Below are positions 1-6,253 of a stretch of 11,775 nt of DNA, piece after piece (position 1 is the first letter of the stretch; every line of letters begins with the position of its first letter). The stretch comes from Gallionella sp. Lineage in GTDB: Bacteria > Pseudomonadota > Gammaproteobacteria > Burkholderiales > Gallionellaceae. The notes beneath the pieces are model-generated. The model had not been told where the DNA came from and did no database searches. It worked only from the letters and a program-made list of their open reading frames with translations. The DNA is taken from assembly GCA_024654105.1 (NCBI GenBank), contig JANLID010000110.1, forward strand, positions 1 to 11,775, written 5' to 3'. The position numbers were made by a program, and so were the translations under genes.

Positions 1-46
1 CTGGTAAAAAACAGCGAAATATGCCTATTTTTTGTGCAATTGCTTG

Positions 47-71
47 CCGGTGCAACGGTTTGTTGCTCCGG
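47..71 (+). terminator. Stem-loop, possible terminator of an upstream gene
   Basis: Bases 47-56 pair with 62-71 around a 5-base loop (GGTTT): a 10-position stem with nine pairs and one T-T mismatch (51/67), closed by CCGG at both ends. It is followed by GAAATTTTAA, a short and impure T run. The shape fits a Rho-independent terminator for a gene ending before the window, but the tail is weak. It could also be another intergenic palindrome, since several dyads follow directly. Confidence 0.35.
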
Positions 72-96
72 AAATTTTAAGTCCGACAGGCTGCTA

Positions 97-131
97 GGCT
101 GTCTAAGAACGACAGCCAAGTCATTGGTTAT
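97..131. repeat. Structured palindromic repeat, copy A (right part only)
   Basis: An inner hairpin GCTGTC (98-103) / GACAGC (111-116) encloses a 7-base loop (104-110). It is followed by CAAGTCATTGGTTAT (117-131), which matches the right end of the full copy at 130-179 (CAAGTCGCTGGTTAT) with two differences. Hairpin size, loop size and spacing to the right end are the same as in the full copies. The expected left arm is not recognisable, so this copy is truncated or diverged. Its last two bases overlap the first bases of the next copy. Function is unknown. Confidence 0.55.
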
Positions 132-179
132 AGCCATTCGACTAAACGAGCAAACAACGCTCGTCAAGTCGCTGGTTAT
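130..179. repeat. Structured palindromic repeat, copy B (full)
   Basis: This 50-base element folds as nested stems. The outer stem is 130-136 with 173-179 (seven pairs, one G-T). The middle stem is CGACT (139-143) with AGTCG (167-171). The inner stem is ACGAGC (146-151) with GCTCGT (159-164), with loop 152-158 (AAACAAC). A second full copy lies at 9241-9289, with outer and middle stems conserved and the inner stem changed on both sides. It lies between the preceding hairpin and the regulator gene. It may be a REP-like or MITE-like palindrome or a structured leader RNA; the sequence alone does not decide. Confidence 0.75.
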
Positions 180-214
180 GTGCCCTTCGTGGTGAAGTGC
201 TTTTTATAGGTTTA

Positions 215-232
215 TTGGTGCATAACGGGCAA
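215..232 (+). promoter_or_regulatory. Possible sigma-54 (-24/-12) promoter core
   Basis: GG at 217-218 and GC at 229-230 are separated by exactly 10 bases, the invariant spacing of sigma-54 promoters. The -24 side (TTGGTGCA) is an acceptable variant of TTGGCACG. The -12 side (GGGCAA) keeps only GC plus AA of TTGCAA. Transcription would begin near 242, ahead of the regulator gene, which would allow autoregulation because that gene encodes a sigma-54 activator. A GG-N10-GC pair is expected by chance about once in a few hundred bases, so this is weak. Confidence 0.25.
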
Positions 233-268
233 TTCCCCTATTGAGCTTGCGCGCGCTTGCCGTTATGC
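220..268. repeat. Inverted repeat at the 5' end of the regulator gene
   Basis: GCATAACGGGCAA (220-232) is complementary to TTGCCGTTATGC (257-268) apart from one bulged G, giving about 12 pairs around a 24-base centre. It overlaps the possible -12 element and includes the furthest-upstream start codon (TTG 257) of the regulator. It could be an operator or a leader hairpin. It also suggests that translation really begins further downstream. Confidence 0.55.
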
Positions 269-1705
269 TCAACGCCTGATGCCTATTCCCATGAACGCAA
301 ATTGAACGCCTCTTCACGTCCCGGCCTGATGATCGTTGACGACGACCCGCTGATTCGCGAGGGATTGGCGGCCGCTCTCGACAATGATTTCAATGTTTAT
401 CTGGCCGAATCGCGTGCTGCCGCAATTGATTTGTTGCGCAATTTGCCTGCCCCCCCGCAACTGGCATTGATTGACCTGGGGCTCCCCCCCGTCCCGCACC
501 GCCCCGATGAAGGCTTCCATCTGATCGCCGAATTGCTGGCGCACTCGCCGGAAATCAAAATTTTTGTTTTGTCCGGGCAAGGTGAACAAAGCAACGCCCG
601 CCATGCACGCGCGCTGGGCGCGACCGATTTCATCGCCAAACCCTGCGCGCCGGAAAAAATCAGGAAGCAGCTCGCTGAGGCGCTGGCGGTCCAGGGCAGC
701 GAACGCGACCTTGAGCAATCGCTCGGCCTCATCGGGCAGAGCCCGGCCATGCAAATGCTGCGCAACCAAATTGCGATGTATGCCGCCATCCCCTTTCCCG
801 TGCTGGTCGAAGGTGAGTCGGGCTGTGGCAAGGAACTGGTGGCTACCGCCATACAAAAACTGGGAAGCAAACCGGGCGCGCCATTCAAGACGTTCAACTG
901 CGCCGCCGTTTCTCCCACGCTGATCGAACCAGCCCTGTTCGGCCACAGCAAGGGGGCATTCACCGGCGCGACCGGCGCGCAATCCGGCTTTTTCGAAGAG
1001 GCGGCGGACGGCACACTGTTTCTCGACGAGATCGGCGAACTGCCGCCGGAACTCCAGACCAAGCTGCTGCGGGTGCTGGAGAATGGCGAATATCAACGCG
1101 TCGGCGAGACCGAAACGCGCAAAAGCCGGGCGCGTATCATCGCCGCGACCAATCGCAATTTGCGCGATGCGGTAAAAACCGGCGCATTTCGCGGCGACCT
1201 GTATCACCGCCTGAATGTATTTTCGATTTCCGTCCCGCCGCTGCGCGAACTGGGGCAAGACAAGCTGCTCCTGCTCGACCATTTCCGCGCTTATTATGCG
1301 CAACAAATCAGGCAGGCGCCGTTTGAATTGGACCCGGATGCGTTGCAATGCTGGGAACGCTACAGCTTCCCCGGCAACACCCGCGAATTGCGTAATATCG
1401 TCATCCGGTTGATCACCAAACACCCCGGAAAAATCGTTGATGCCATGCAATTACGGGATGAATTTGACCCGCTGGAAACCACCGCTACCGGAGGACAGAA
1501 GACAGAAAACAGAGGACAGATGCTTGATGCCCTCAAGGCGGGCAATTTCAATCTGGATCAATACCTGCTTGAACAGGAACACCGCCATATCGCCGCAGCG
1601 CTGGAACTCGCCGGCGGCAACATCAGCGAAGCAGCACGGCTGCTCGGCATCAACCGCACCACGCTGCACAGCCGCCTGGACGCACATGAAAAACTCGGCC
1701 AATAG
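257..1705 (+). CDS. Sigma-54-dependent response regulator (receiver, AAA+, Fis-type HTH)
   Basis: This NtrC-family activator would be phosphorylated by an unseen histidine kinase and then remodel sigma-54 RNA polymerase to open promoters. The receiver domain (about 24-140) has the acidic triad DDD at 28-30, phospho-acceptor D73, S106 and K128. The LGLPP loop with an insertion after D73 resembles PrsR-type regulators of exopolysaccharide/PEP-CTERM loci. The AAA+ domain has Walker A at 186-193 (GESGCGKE), GAFTGA at 233-238 (the sigma-54 contact loop), Walker B ending D257-E258 and an arginine-finger region at 312-318. A Fis-type helix-turn-helix lies at about 454-474. All key residues are present. 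The start is uncertain: the longest frame begins with TTG 257 inside an inverted repeat and without a clear ribosome site. TTG 302 or ATG 329 would place the start just before the receiver. A heptamer-repeat linker (414-421) joins the AAA+ and HTH domains. It sits directly upstream of mshM, so control of the pilus cluster is likely but inferred. No kinase gene is visible. Confidence 0.9.
   Translation: MPLCSTPDAYSHERKLNASSRPGLMIVDDDPLIREGLAAALDNDFNVYLAESRAAAIDLLRNLPAPPQLALIDLGLPPVPHRPDEGFHLIAELLAHSPEIKIFVLSGQGEQSNARHARALGATDFIAKPCAPEKIRKQLAEALAVQGSERDLEQSLGLIGQSPAMQMLRNQIAMYAAIPFPVLVEGESGCGKELVATAIQKLGSKPGAPFKTFNCAAVSPTLIEPALFGHSKGAFTGATGAQSGFFEEAADGTLFLDEIGELPPELQTKLLRVLENGEYQRVGETETRKSRARIIAATNRNLRDAVKTGAFRGDLYHRLNVFSISVPPLRELGQDKLLLLDHFRAYYAQQIRQAPFELDPDALQCWERYSFPGNTRELRNIVIRLITKHPGKIVDAMQLRDEFDPLETTATGGQKTENRGQMLDALKAGNFNLDQYLLEQEHRHIAAALELAGGNISEAARLLGINRTTLHSRLDAHEKLGQ
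1495..1522. repeat. Heptamer tandem repeat inside the regulator gene
   Basis: Four 7-base units follow the pattern ACAGANN: ACAGAAG, ACAGAAA, ACAGAGG, ACAGATG. They are preceded by GGAGG, which looks like a degraded unit. The repeat encodes the linker QKTENRGQ between the AAA+ and DNA-binding domains and keeps the frame. The same repeat family occurs about 1.1 kb downstream in the next gene. Confidence 0.8.
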
Positions 1706-1714
1706 GATTCCGTT

Positions 1715-3253
1715 ATGTATTTAGAGCACTTCGGACTCAATGAACCTCCCTTCAGGATCACGCCTATCACGGTATTCTTTTTTTCCGGCGCCAACCGTGG
1801 CGAAATCCTGGATGCGCTGATCTACTCGTTAAGCGAGGCCGAAGGCATCATCAAGGTCAGCGGCGAAGTCGGCAGCGGCAAGACCATGTTGTGCCGCATG
1901 CTGCTGGAAAAGCTCCCCGAACATATCGAGACCATTTATCTTGCCAACCCCAGCCTGTCGCGCGAGGAGATGCTGTATGCAATTGCCGACGCACTTGGCT
2001 TGGACATTGGTGATGAGCGCATCGGCGTCATCATGCACAACATCCAGAACAAGCTCGAGGAAAAGGCGCGCGAAGGCAAGCGTGTTGTCGTGCTGGTGGA
2101 TGAAGCGCATGCCATGCCGCTGGACACGCTGGAAGAGTTGCGCCTGCTGTACAACCTGCAAGTCGGCAATGCCAAACTGCTGCAAATCATTCTGTTTGGA
2201 CAACCGGAACTGAATGCCAAGCTGGATCAGCCAAACATGCGCCAACTCAAGGACCGCATCGTGCATCACTTCCACATGCAACCGCTGTCGCGCAATGCTC
2301 TTGAAAGCTACCTGATGTTCCGGATGCGTGCGGCGGGCTACCACGGCCCGAACATTTTTTCGCCGGACACCGTCAAACTCATTGCCAGCGCCTCCAACGG
2401 CCTGATGCGCCGCGTCAATATCCTTGCGGATAAATCGCTATTGGCGGCCTTTGTGGAAGACACGCACGATATCAAAGCGCGCCACGTGCGAGCAGCGATG
2501 CGCGACAGCGAACTCAAGCCTGCCGACGTTCTGTCCGGCAAAAAGCTGCTGGCAGGCGGCGCCGTTGCCGCGCTGCTTTTGGCAGCCCCGGTTGCCTGGT
2601 GGGCGCTGGATAAACAGAGGACAGAGGACAGAGGACAGAATACAGAAATCAATGTGGCTTCCCTGCCAGCACCCGCAACTGCGACGCCACCCGCCGATGC
2701 ACCTCACGCAATTGCCGCTCAGCCGGAGAGCCTGCCTGTCCCAACACCCGGAACGGAAACAGCGCAAGCCGCCGTTAATGCGAGCACAGCGCCCCGATCC
2801 ATAGTTACCCGGCCGGATAACCTGCCTGCCCCAGCATCCGGCACGGAAGCAGTTCAAGCAGAGGTTGTTGCCAATCCCCCGCCCCAACCCGGGCAGGCAG
2901 TAGCTGCCGTACCGCCGGTAGCGGACAATGATTTGGCAATCAGCAAATTAAGCCTGTTTGAACAACGCATGGCGGCGGGCAAACAATTGCTCGAGCAGAA
3001 AAATACTGTCGCCAGCATTCAATTATTCTACAACGAAACAATCAACCAGAAACGCACCGAAGGCTTCCTGATACGCGCTGACAAACTGGGGACACTTTCT
3101 GAAATCTACCTGCTGCCTGCCAGATTCGGGGGTAAGGCTGGTCTGCGTGTCCTCTATGGAACGTATCCGTCAGTTGATGCGGCGCGCAGCGGAATCAATG
3201 ATCTGCCCAAACGTTATCAGGAAGCCTTCGCCGCATCTGTTTATATTTACTGA
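1715..3253 (+). CDS. mshM: MshM-like ExeA-family AAA+ ATPase with a C-terminal SPOR-like domain
   Basis: This is an ExeA/GspA-type ATPase of the MSHA pilus cluster, thought to help the secretin or pilus machine pass through or bind the cell wall. The start MYLEHFGLNEPPFRITP is typical of the family. Walker A is GEVGSGKT at 50-57 and Walker B is VVVLVDEAH at 124-132. The AAA+ domain spans about 1-265 and is cytoplasmic. A membrane helix lies at about 277-298, followed by a long Pro/Ala-rich periplasmic linker (about 312-405). The last 80 residues look like a SPOR (peptidoglycan-binding) domain, including LRVLYGTYPSVDAA at 477-490. This AAA-TM-SPOR plan resembles DamX/ExeA-type proteins. The start at ATG 1715 has AGGA at 1704-1707, overlapping the stop of the regulator, so the two genes are probably co-transcribed. 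The linker contains a heptamer repeat and an internal 90-base duplication, both in frame. The family assignment is firm; the SPOR call is by pattern only. Confidence 0.88.
   Translation: MYLEHFGLNEPPFRITPITVFFFSGANRGEILDALIYSLSEAEGIIKVSGEVGSGKTMLCRMLLEKLPEHIETIYLANPSLSREEMLYAIADALGLDIGDERIGVIMHNIQNKLEEKAREGKRVVVLVDEAHAMPLDTLEELRLLYNLQVGNAKLLQIILFGQPELNAKLDQPNMRQLKDRIVHHFHMQPLSRNALESYLMFRMRAAGYHGPNIFSPDTVKLIASASNGLMRRVNILADKSLLAAFVEDTHDIKARHVRAAMRDSELKPADVLSGKKLLAGGAVAALLLAAPVAWWALDKQRTEDRGQNTEINVASLPAPATATPPADAPHAIAAQPESLPVPTPGTETAQAAVNASTAPRSIVTRPDNLPAPASGTEAVQAEVVANPPPQPGQAVAAVPPVADNDLAISKLSLFEQRMAAGKQLLEQKNTVASIQLFYNETINQKRTEGFLIRADKLGTLSEIYLLPARFGGKAGLRVLYGTYPSVDAARSGINDLPKRYQEAFAASVYIY
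2614..2648. repeat. Heptamer tandem repeat inside mshM
   Basis: Five 7-base units occur in a row: ACAGAGG three times, then ACAGAAT and ACAGAAA. They encode QRTEDRGQNTE directly after the membrane helix of the MshM-like protein, at the start of the periplasmic linker. The family is the same as the repeat at 1495-1522. Because seven is not a multiple of three, gain or loss of one unit would shift the frame. Confidence 0.85.
2723..2875. repeat. Internal 90-base direct duplication in the mshM linker
   Basis: The stretch starting at 2723 recurs at 2813 with recognisable identity over about 60 bases. At protein level PESLPVPTPGTETAQA (337-352) is repeated as PDNLPAPASGTEAVQA (367-382), exactly 30 residues later. 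The duplicated part lies in the Pro/Ala-rich periplasmic linker and would lengthen the spacer between the membrane and the SPOR-like domain. Confidence 0.75.
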
Positions 3254-3330
3254 AAGAAATAGCCCGAAAGGCATATTGAGCAAGCCCTGCAAAGCTGTTA
3301 GGCTTCGCTCCAGATAACGGGAGTGGGAAA

Positions 3331-5127
3331 ATGCGTTTACGCAATACTGTGTATTTCTGCGCCATCAGCGCAATTCTTGCCGGTTGCGGCACCAAGCCCG
3401 TTCAGCCTTCGGATAAACATATCCAGCGGCAGGATAGCTTGCCCGTCACCTCCCCCATCCCGCAACCGATCAGGCGCGCCGTCACTCTGCCGCCGCCCAA
3501 ACCAACGCCCAAAGCCGAAATCTACAGCGTTGTGGTCACCAATGTTTCCGCGCAGGAAATCCTGTTTGCGCTGGCGCGCGACGCAAAGATCAACCTCGAC
3601 ATCCATCCCGGTATTCAGGGAACCGTCACGCTGAACGCACTGAACCAGACCCTGCCGCAGATACTGACACGCATCGCCAGGCAGGTGGACATGCGCTATG
3701 AGCTGGACAACGGCATCTTGACCGTGATGCCGGACAAACCTTTTCTGAGGACATACAAGATTGACTTCGTCAACATGTCACGTGCAGTAAAAAGCGAAAA
3801 TTCCACTTCCACGCAAATTGCCGGAACCGCGGGTATCAGCTCTGCTTCCACTTCAGTCACCAGTAACACCAAAAACGATTTAATGCAAAGCTTGATAGAC
3901 AATGTTAAAGCGATGCTCCTTGATGAAGACAAACTCAAATACAATGAAGCCATAGAATTGGCCGCTTCGAATCAAGCGCGCACAGAGGGAACTGGCACAA
4001 TATCCACATCTTCATCTTTGGGGGGAGCAGTTACAAACAGTGATGGGGCAACTAATATTTCCGGCCCAGGCAGTTCAGCATCAGGCAGCGGCAATCAATC
4101 CATCCAAAGCGGGGGTGCAGCCATAGCAAAGACCGGGACTTATGAACGAGCCGTCAATGTTTTTGCAAATAATGAAACTGGCGTACTGATTGTCCGGGCG
4201 ACCAGCCGTCAACATGAAAAGGTTCAAGAATTTATCGACAAGGTAATGGCAGCAGCAAAACGCCAAGTACTGATTGAAGCGACGATCGTGGAAGTGCGCT
4301 TGAATGATAATTACAAGCAAGGGATTAATTGGTCGGCTTTACGGCTCGGCACAAGGGGCGTCAGCCTGACTCAGGCCGGAACAGCAGGATTGTCAAGCGC
4401 CAACCCATTAAATATTTTCACCATCGACTATGCCAACCCCACTTCCCAAGGCAACTTTAGCGCGCAGATTTCCCTGCTGGAATCATTCGGCACGGTCAAG
4501 GTATTGTCCAGCCCCAAGCTCAGCGTAATGAACAATCAAACCGCATCACTAAAGGTGGCCGACAATAAAATATATTTCACCGTTGCGTCGACTCCCGCCG
4601 TTTATACCAGCGCCGGTGTCATGACTAGCCCCACAACCTACACCACCACCCCCCAGACAGTTTCGGTGGGTTTTATTATGAATGTCACGCCTCAAATCAG
4701 TGACAGCGACACTGTCACGATTAACGTTCGCCCCACGATTACCCGAATCGTTAGTTTTGTCAAAGATCCCAACCCTGATTTGGCCAAAGCTGGTGTTGTT
4801 AACGAAGTTCCTGAAATTCAAATACGTGAAATGGAGTCCATTATCAAAGTTGATAGTGGACAAATCGCCGTGATGGGTGGCCTGATGCAGGATGAGATTA
4901 ACAACCTGACAGATGCAGTCCCCGGAATATCTGGAATTGCATTTGCCGGTGAGCTATTCAAACATCGCAACGACAAAACGACCAAAACCGAGCTGGTGAT
5001 TTTCCTGCGCCCGGTGGTCATCAAGGATGCCAGCCTGACCGGCGATTTCAGTGCGTACCGCGACATCCTGCCGGATCAAAATTTCCTCAAAGAACCCGCC
5101 CCGGCGGCAAGCCCTGAGAAGCCATGA
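3331..5127 (+). CDS. mshL: MSHA-type pilus secretin MshL (outer-membrane lipoprotein)
   Basis: This protein forms the outer-membrane ring through which the pilus leaves the cell. It has a lipoprotein signal (about 1-18) with lipobox LAGC and Cys19 as the predicted lipidated residue. A Pro-rich stretch (32-60) follows, then an N0/STN-type domain (about 64-150). A Ser/Thr/Gly-rich region with a short helical segment in the middle (about 156-268) leads into the secretin core (about 270-565). Core marks are GTVKVLSSPKLSVMNNQTASL at 387-407 and VMGGLMQDE at 514-522, ending with LVIFLRPVVI. Length is close to the usual MshL size. The start at ATG 3331 has GGGAG at 3319-3323. The 77-base gap to mshM holds only a weak 5-bp stem. 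The stop overlaps no gene, but mshN begins 2 bases after it. Bases from about 3840 to 4930 are markedly AT-richer than both ends of the gene. Confidence 0.93.
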   Translation: MRLRNTVYFCAISAILAGCGTKPVQPSDKHIQRQDSLPVTSPIPQPIRRAVTLPPPKPTPKAEIYSVVVTNVSAQEILFALARDAKINLDIHPGIQGTVTLNALNQTLPQILTRIARQVDMRYELDNGILTVMPDKPFLRTYKIDFVNMSRAVKSENSTSTQIAGTAGISSASTSVTSNTKNDLMQSLIDNVKAMLLDEDKLKYNEAIELAASNQARTEGTGTISTSSSLGGAVTNSDGATNISGPGSSASGSGNQSIQSGGAAIAKTGTYERAVNVFANNETGVLIVRATSRQHEKVQEFIDKVMAAAKRQVLIEATIVEVRLNDNYKQGINWSALRLGTRGVSLTQAGTAGLSSANPLNIFTIDYANPTSQGNFSAQISLLESFGTVKVLSSPKLSVMNNQTASLKVADNKIYFTVASTPAVYTSAGVMTSPTTYTTTPQTVSVGFIMNVTPQISDSDTVTINVRPTITRIVSFVKDPNPDLAKAGVVNEVPEIQIREMESIIKVDSGQIAVMGGLMQDEINNLTDAVPGISGIAFAGELFKHRNDKTTKTELVIFLRPVVIKDASLTGDFSAYRDILPDQNFLKEPAPAASPEKP

Positions 5128-5128
5128 C

Positions 5129-6247
5129 ATGAGCCTGCTTCTGGATGCCCGCAAGAAATCGCAACAGGCGGACGAGCTTCGGCTGGAAGACCATTCGGCG
5201 GATACCAGCGGAAAATCGGATGCGTCTGACTACGCCCACAAGATTGACGAAGCGGCACGCAGCGCCGGGCAAAATTTGTTCAACGCAAAATCGCCATTGC
5301 CGCCACCGGGACGCTCACGGCCCAATATAAAACTTCTGCTGGCGCTGGGTGGCACGATTCTGCTGGTCGCAATCGGTGTAGGTTATTTGTGGTATCTCGA
5401 TTCGGCCATTGCCACCGCGCCACTCCGCCCGATCAGTGCGCCATCGGCCCAGCCTATTGCCCAAGCCCAGCCCGTCGCTCAGGCGCAGCCTGCTACTGCC
5501 GCCGTCGCCGAACCAGCACCGCAAAATGCCTTGGTTCCCGGCATCGGCACACGGGCCATCGCCACGGCAACGCCGCCTGCCGCTTCTCCCAGGAACACAT
5601 CCGCACCAGCCCGGCCAGCCCGCGTGAGCGAGCCGCCACGCCGGGATGACAGCCCGATAAAAATCAAGCAGCAGAAAATAGCCGAGCAGATTGACCCGCT
5701 GCTGCTGGATGCGTATTCCGCCTATCAGCGTGGCGAACTGGGCCAGGCACAACAACTGTACCTGGCACTATTCCAAAAAGATGCACGCAACACTGACGTA
5801 CTGCTGGGGCTTGCCACCATTGCGCAGCAGCAGGGAAACAACATGATTTCGGCGCAGTATTACGCGCGCATTCTGGAGCTTGACCCGCGCAATGCGGCGG
5901 CAAATGCCGGCATGTCCGCGCTGAGAACCGATGATGGAAACACAGAGAGCCAGTTGAAAAATCTGTTGCGCGAGCAAGGCAATTCCGCCGCGTTGCATTT
6001 TGCGCTGGGCAATCTCTACGCCGGACAATCGCGCTGGAGCGAGGCGCAGCAGGCCTATTTCAATGCCTATACGCTGGAACCCGGCAATCCGGAATTCGCC
6101 TTCAATCTTGCAGTCAGTCTGGATCACCTCGGCCAGCGCCAGTTAGCCGCACAACATTACCAGCACGCCCTGCAATTTGATCCGTCGCACCGCGCAGGTT
6201 TCGATCACGCGCAAATCGAGCTGCGCGTAAAGGAACTGACACGCTGA
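5129..6247 (+). CDS. mshN: MSHA biogenesis protein MshN (membrane-anchored TPR protein)
   Basis: This is a bitopic inner-membrane protein with periplasmic TPR repeats, known in MSHA clusters as MshN; it probably scaffolds assembly of the secretin or alignment complex. The start MSLLLDARKKSQQA matches the characteristic N-terminus of this family, so ATG 5129 is preferred although the frame is open back to 5051. GAGAA at 5116-5120 is well placed as its ribosome site. The cytoplasmic part is 1-66, with a membrane helix at about 67-90. A Pro/Ala-rich linker (about 95-175) contains short AQP repeats. TPR-like helices run from about 190 to 368, for example LLLDAYSAYQRGELGQAQQL (191-210) and ALGNLYAGQSRWSEAQQAY (292-310). 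The gene starts 2 bases after the mshL stop and ends 6 bases before mshE, so translation is likely coupled. Confidence 0.88.
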   Translation: MSLLLDARKKSQQADELRLEDHSADTSGKSDASDYAHKIDEAARSAGQNLFNAKSPLPPPGRSRPNIKLLLALGGTILLVAIGVGYLWYLDSAIATAPLRPISAPSAQPIAQAQPVAQAQPATAAVAEPAPQNALVPGIGTRAIATATPPAASPRNTSAPARPARVSEPPRRDDSPIKIKQQKIAEQIDPLLLDAYSAYQRGELGQAQQLYLALFQKDARNTDVLLGLATIAQQQGNNMISAQYYARILELDPRNAAANAGMSALRTDDGNTESQLKNLLREQGNSAALHFALGNLYAGQSRWSEAQQAYFNAYTLEPGNPEFAFNLAVSLDHLGQRQLAAQHYQHALQFDPSHRAGFDHAQIELRVKELTR

Positions 6248-6253
6248 TTCTTC

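Noticed and set aside
130..179. Integron attC site
   Set aside because: The nested palindrome is suggestive, but the end lacks a proper GTTRRRY/RYYYAAC core pair, and there is no cassette arrangement or integrase in view.
314..1450. Long open frame on the minus strand (378 codons)
   Set aside because: It lies fully opposite the regulator gene, whose domains are unmistakable. The minus-strand product shows no recognisable domain and is a by-product of GC-rich codon use.
1495..2648. CRISPR array
   Set aside because: The ACAGANN units are 7 bases long, directly adjacent and without spacers, and they lie inside coding genes.
3254..3330. Terminator or promoter between mshM and mshL
   Set aside because: Only a weak 5-bp stem (AAGCC/GGCTT) without a T run is visible, and no convincing promoter elements were found.
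5051..5128. Extension of mshN upstream to 5051
   Set aside because: The extra 26 residues overlap the end of mshL and do not look like protein of this family. The family start MSLLLDA is at 5129 with a well-placed ribosome site.
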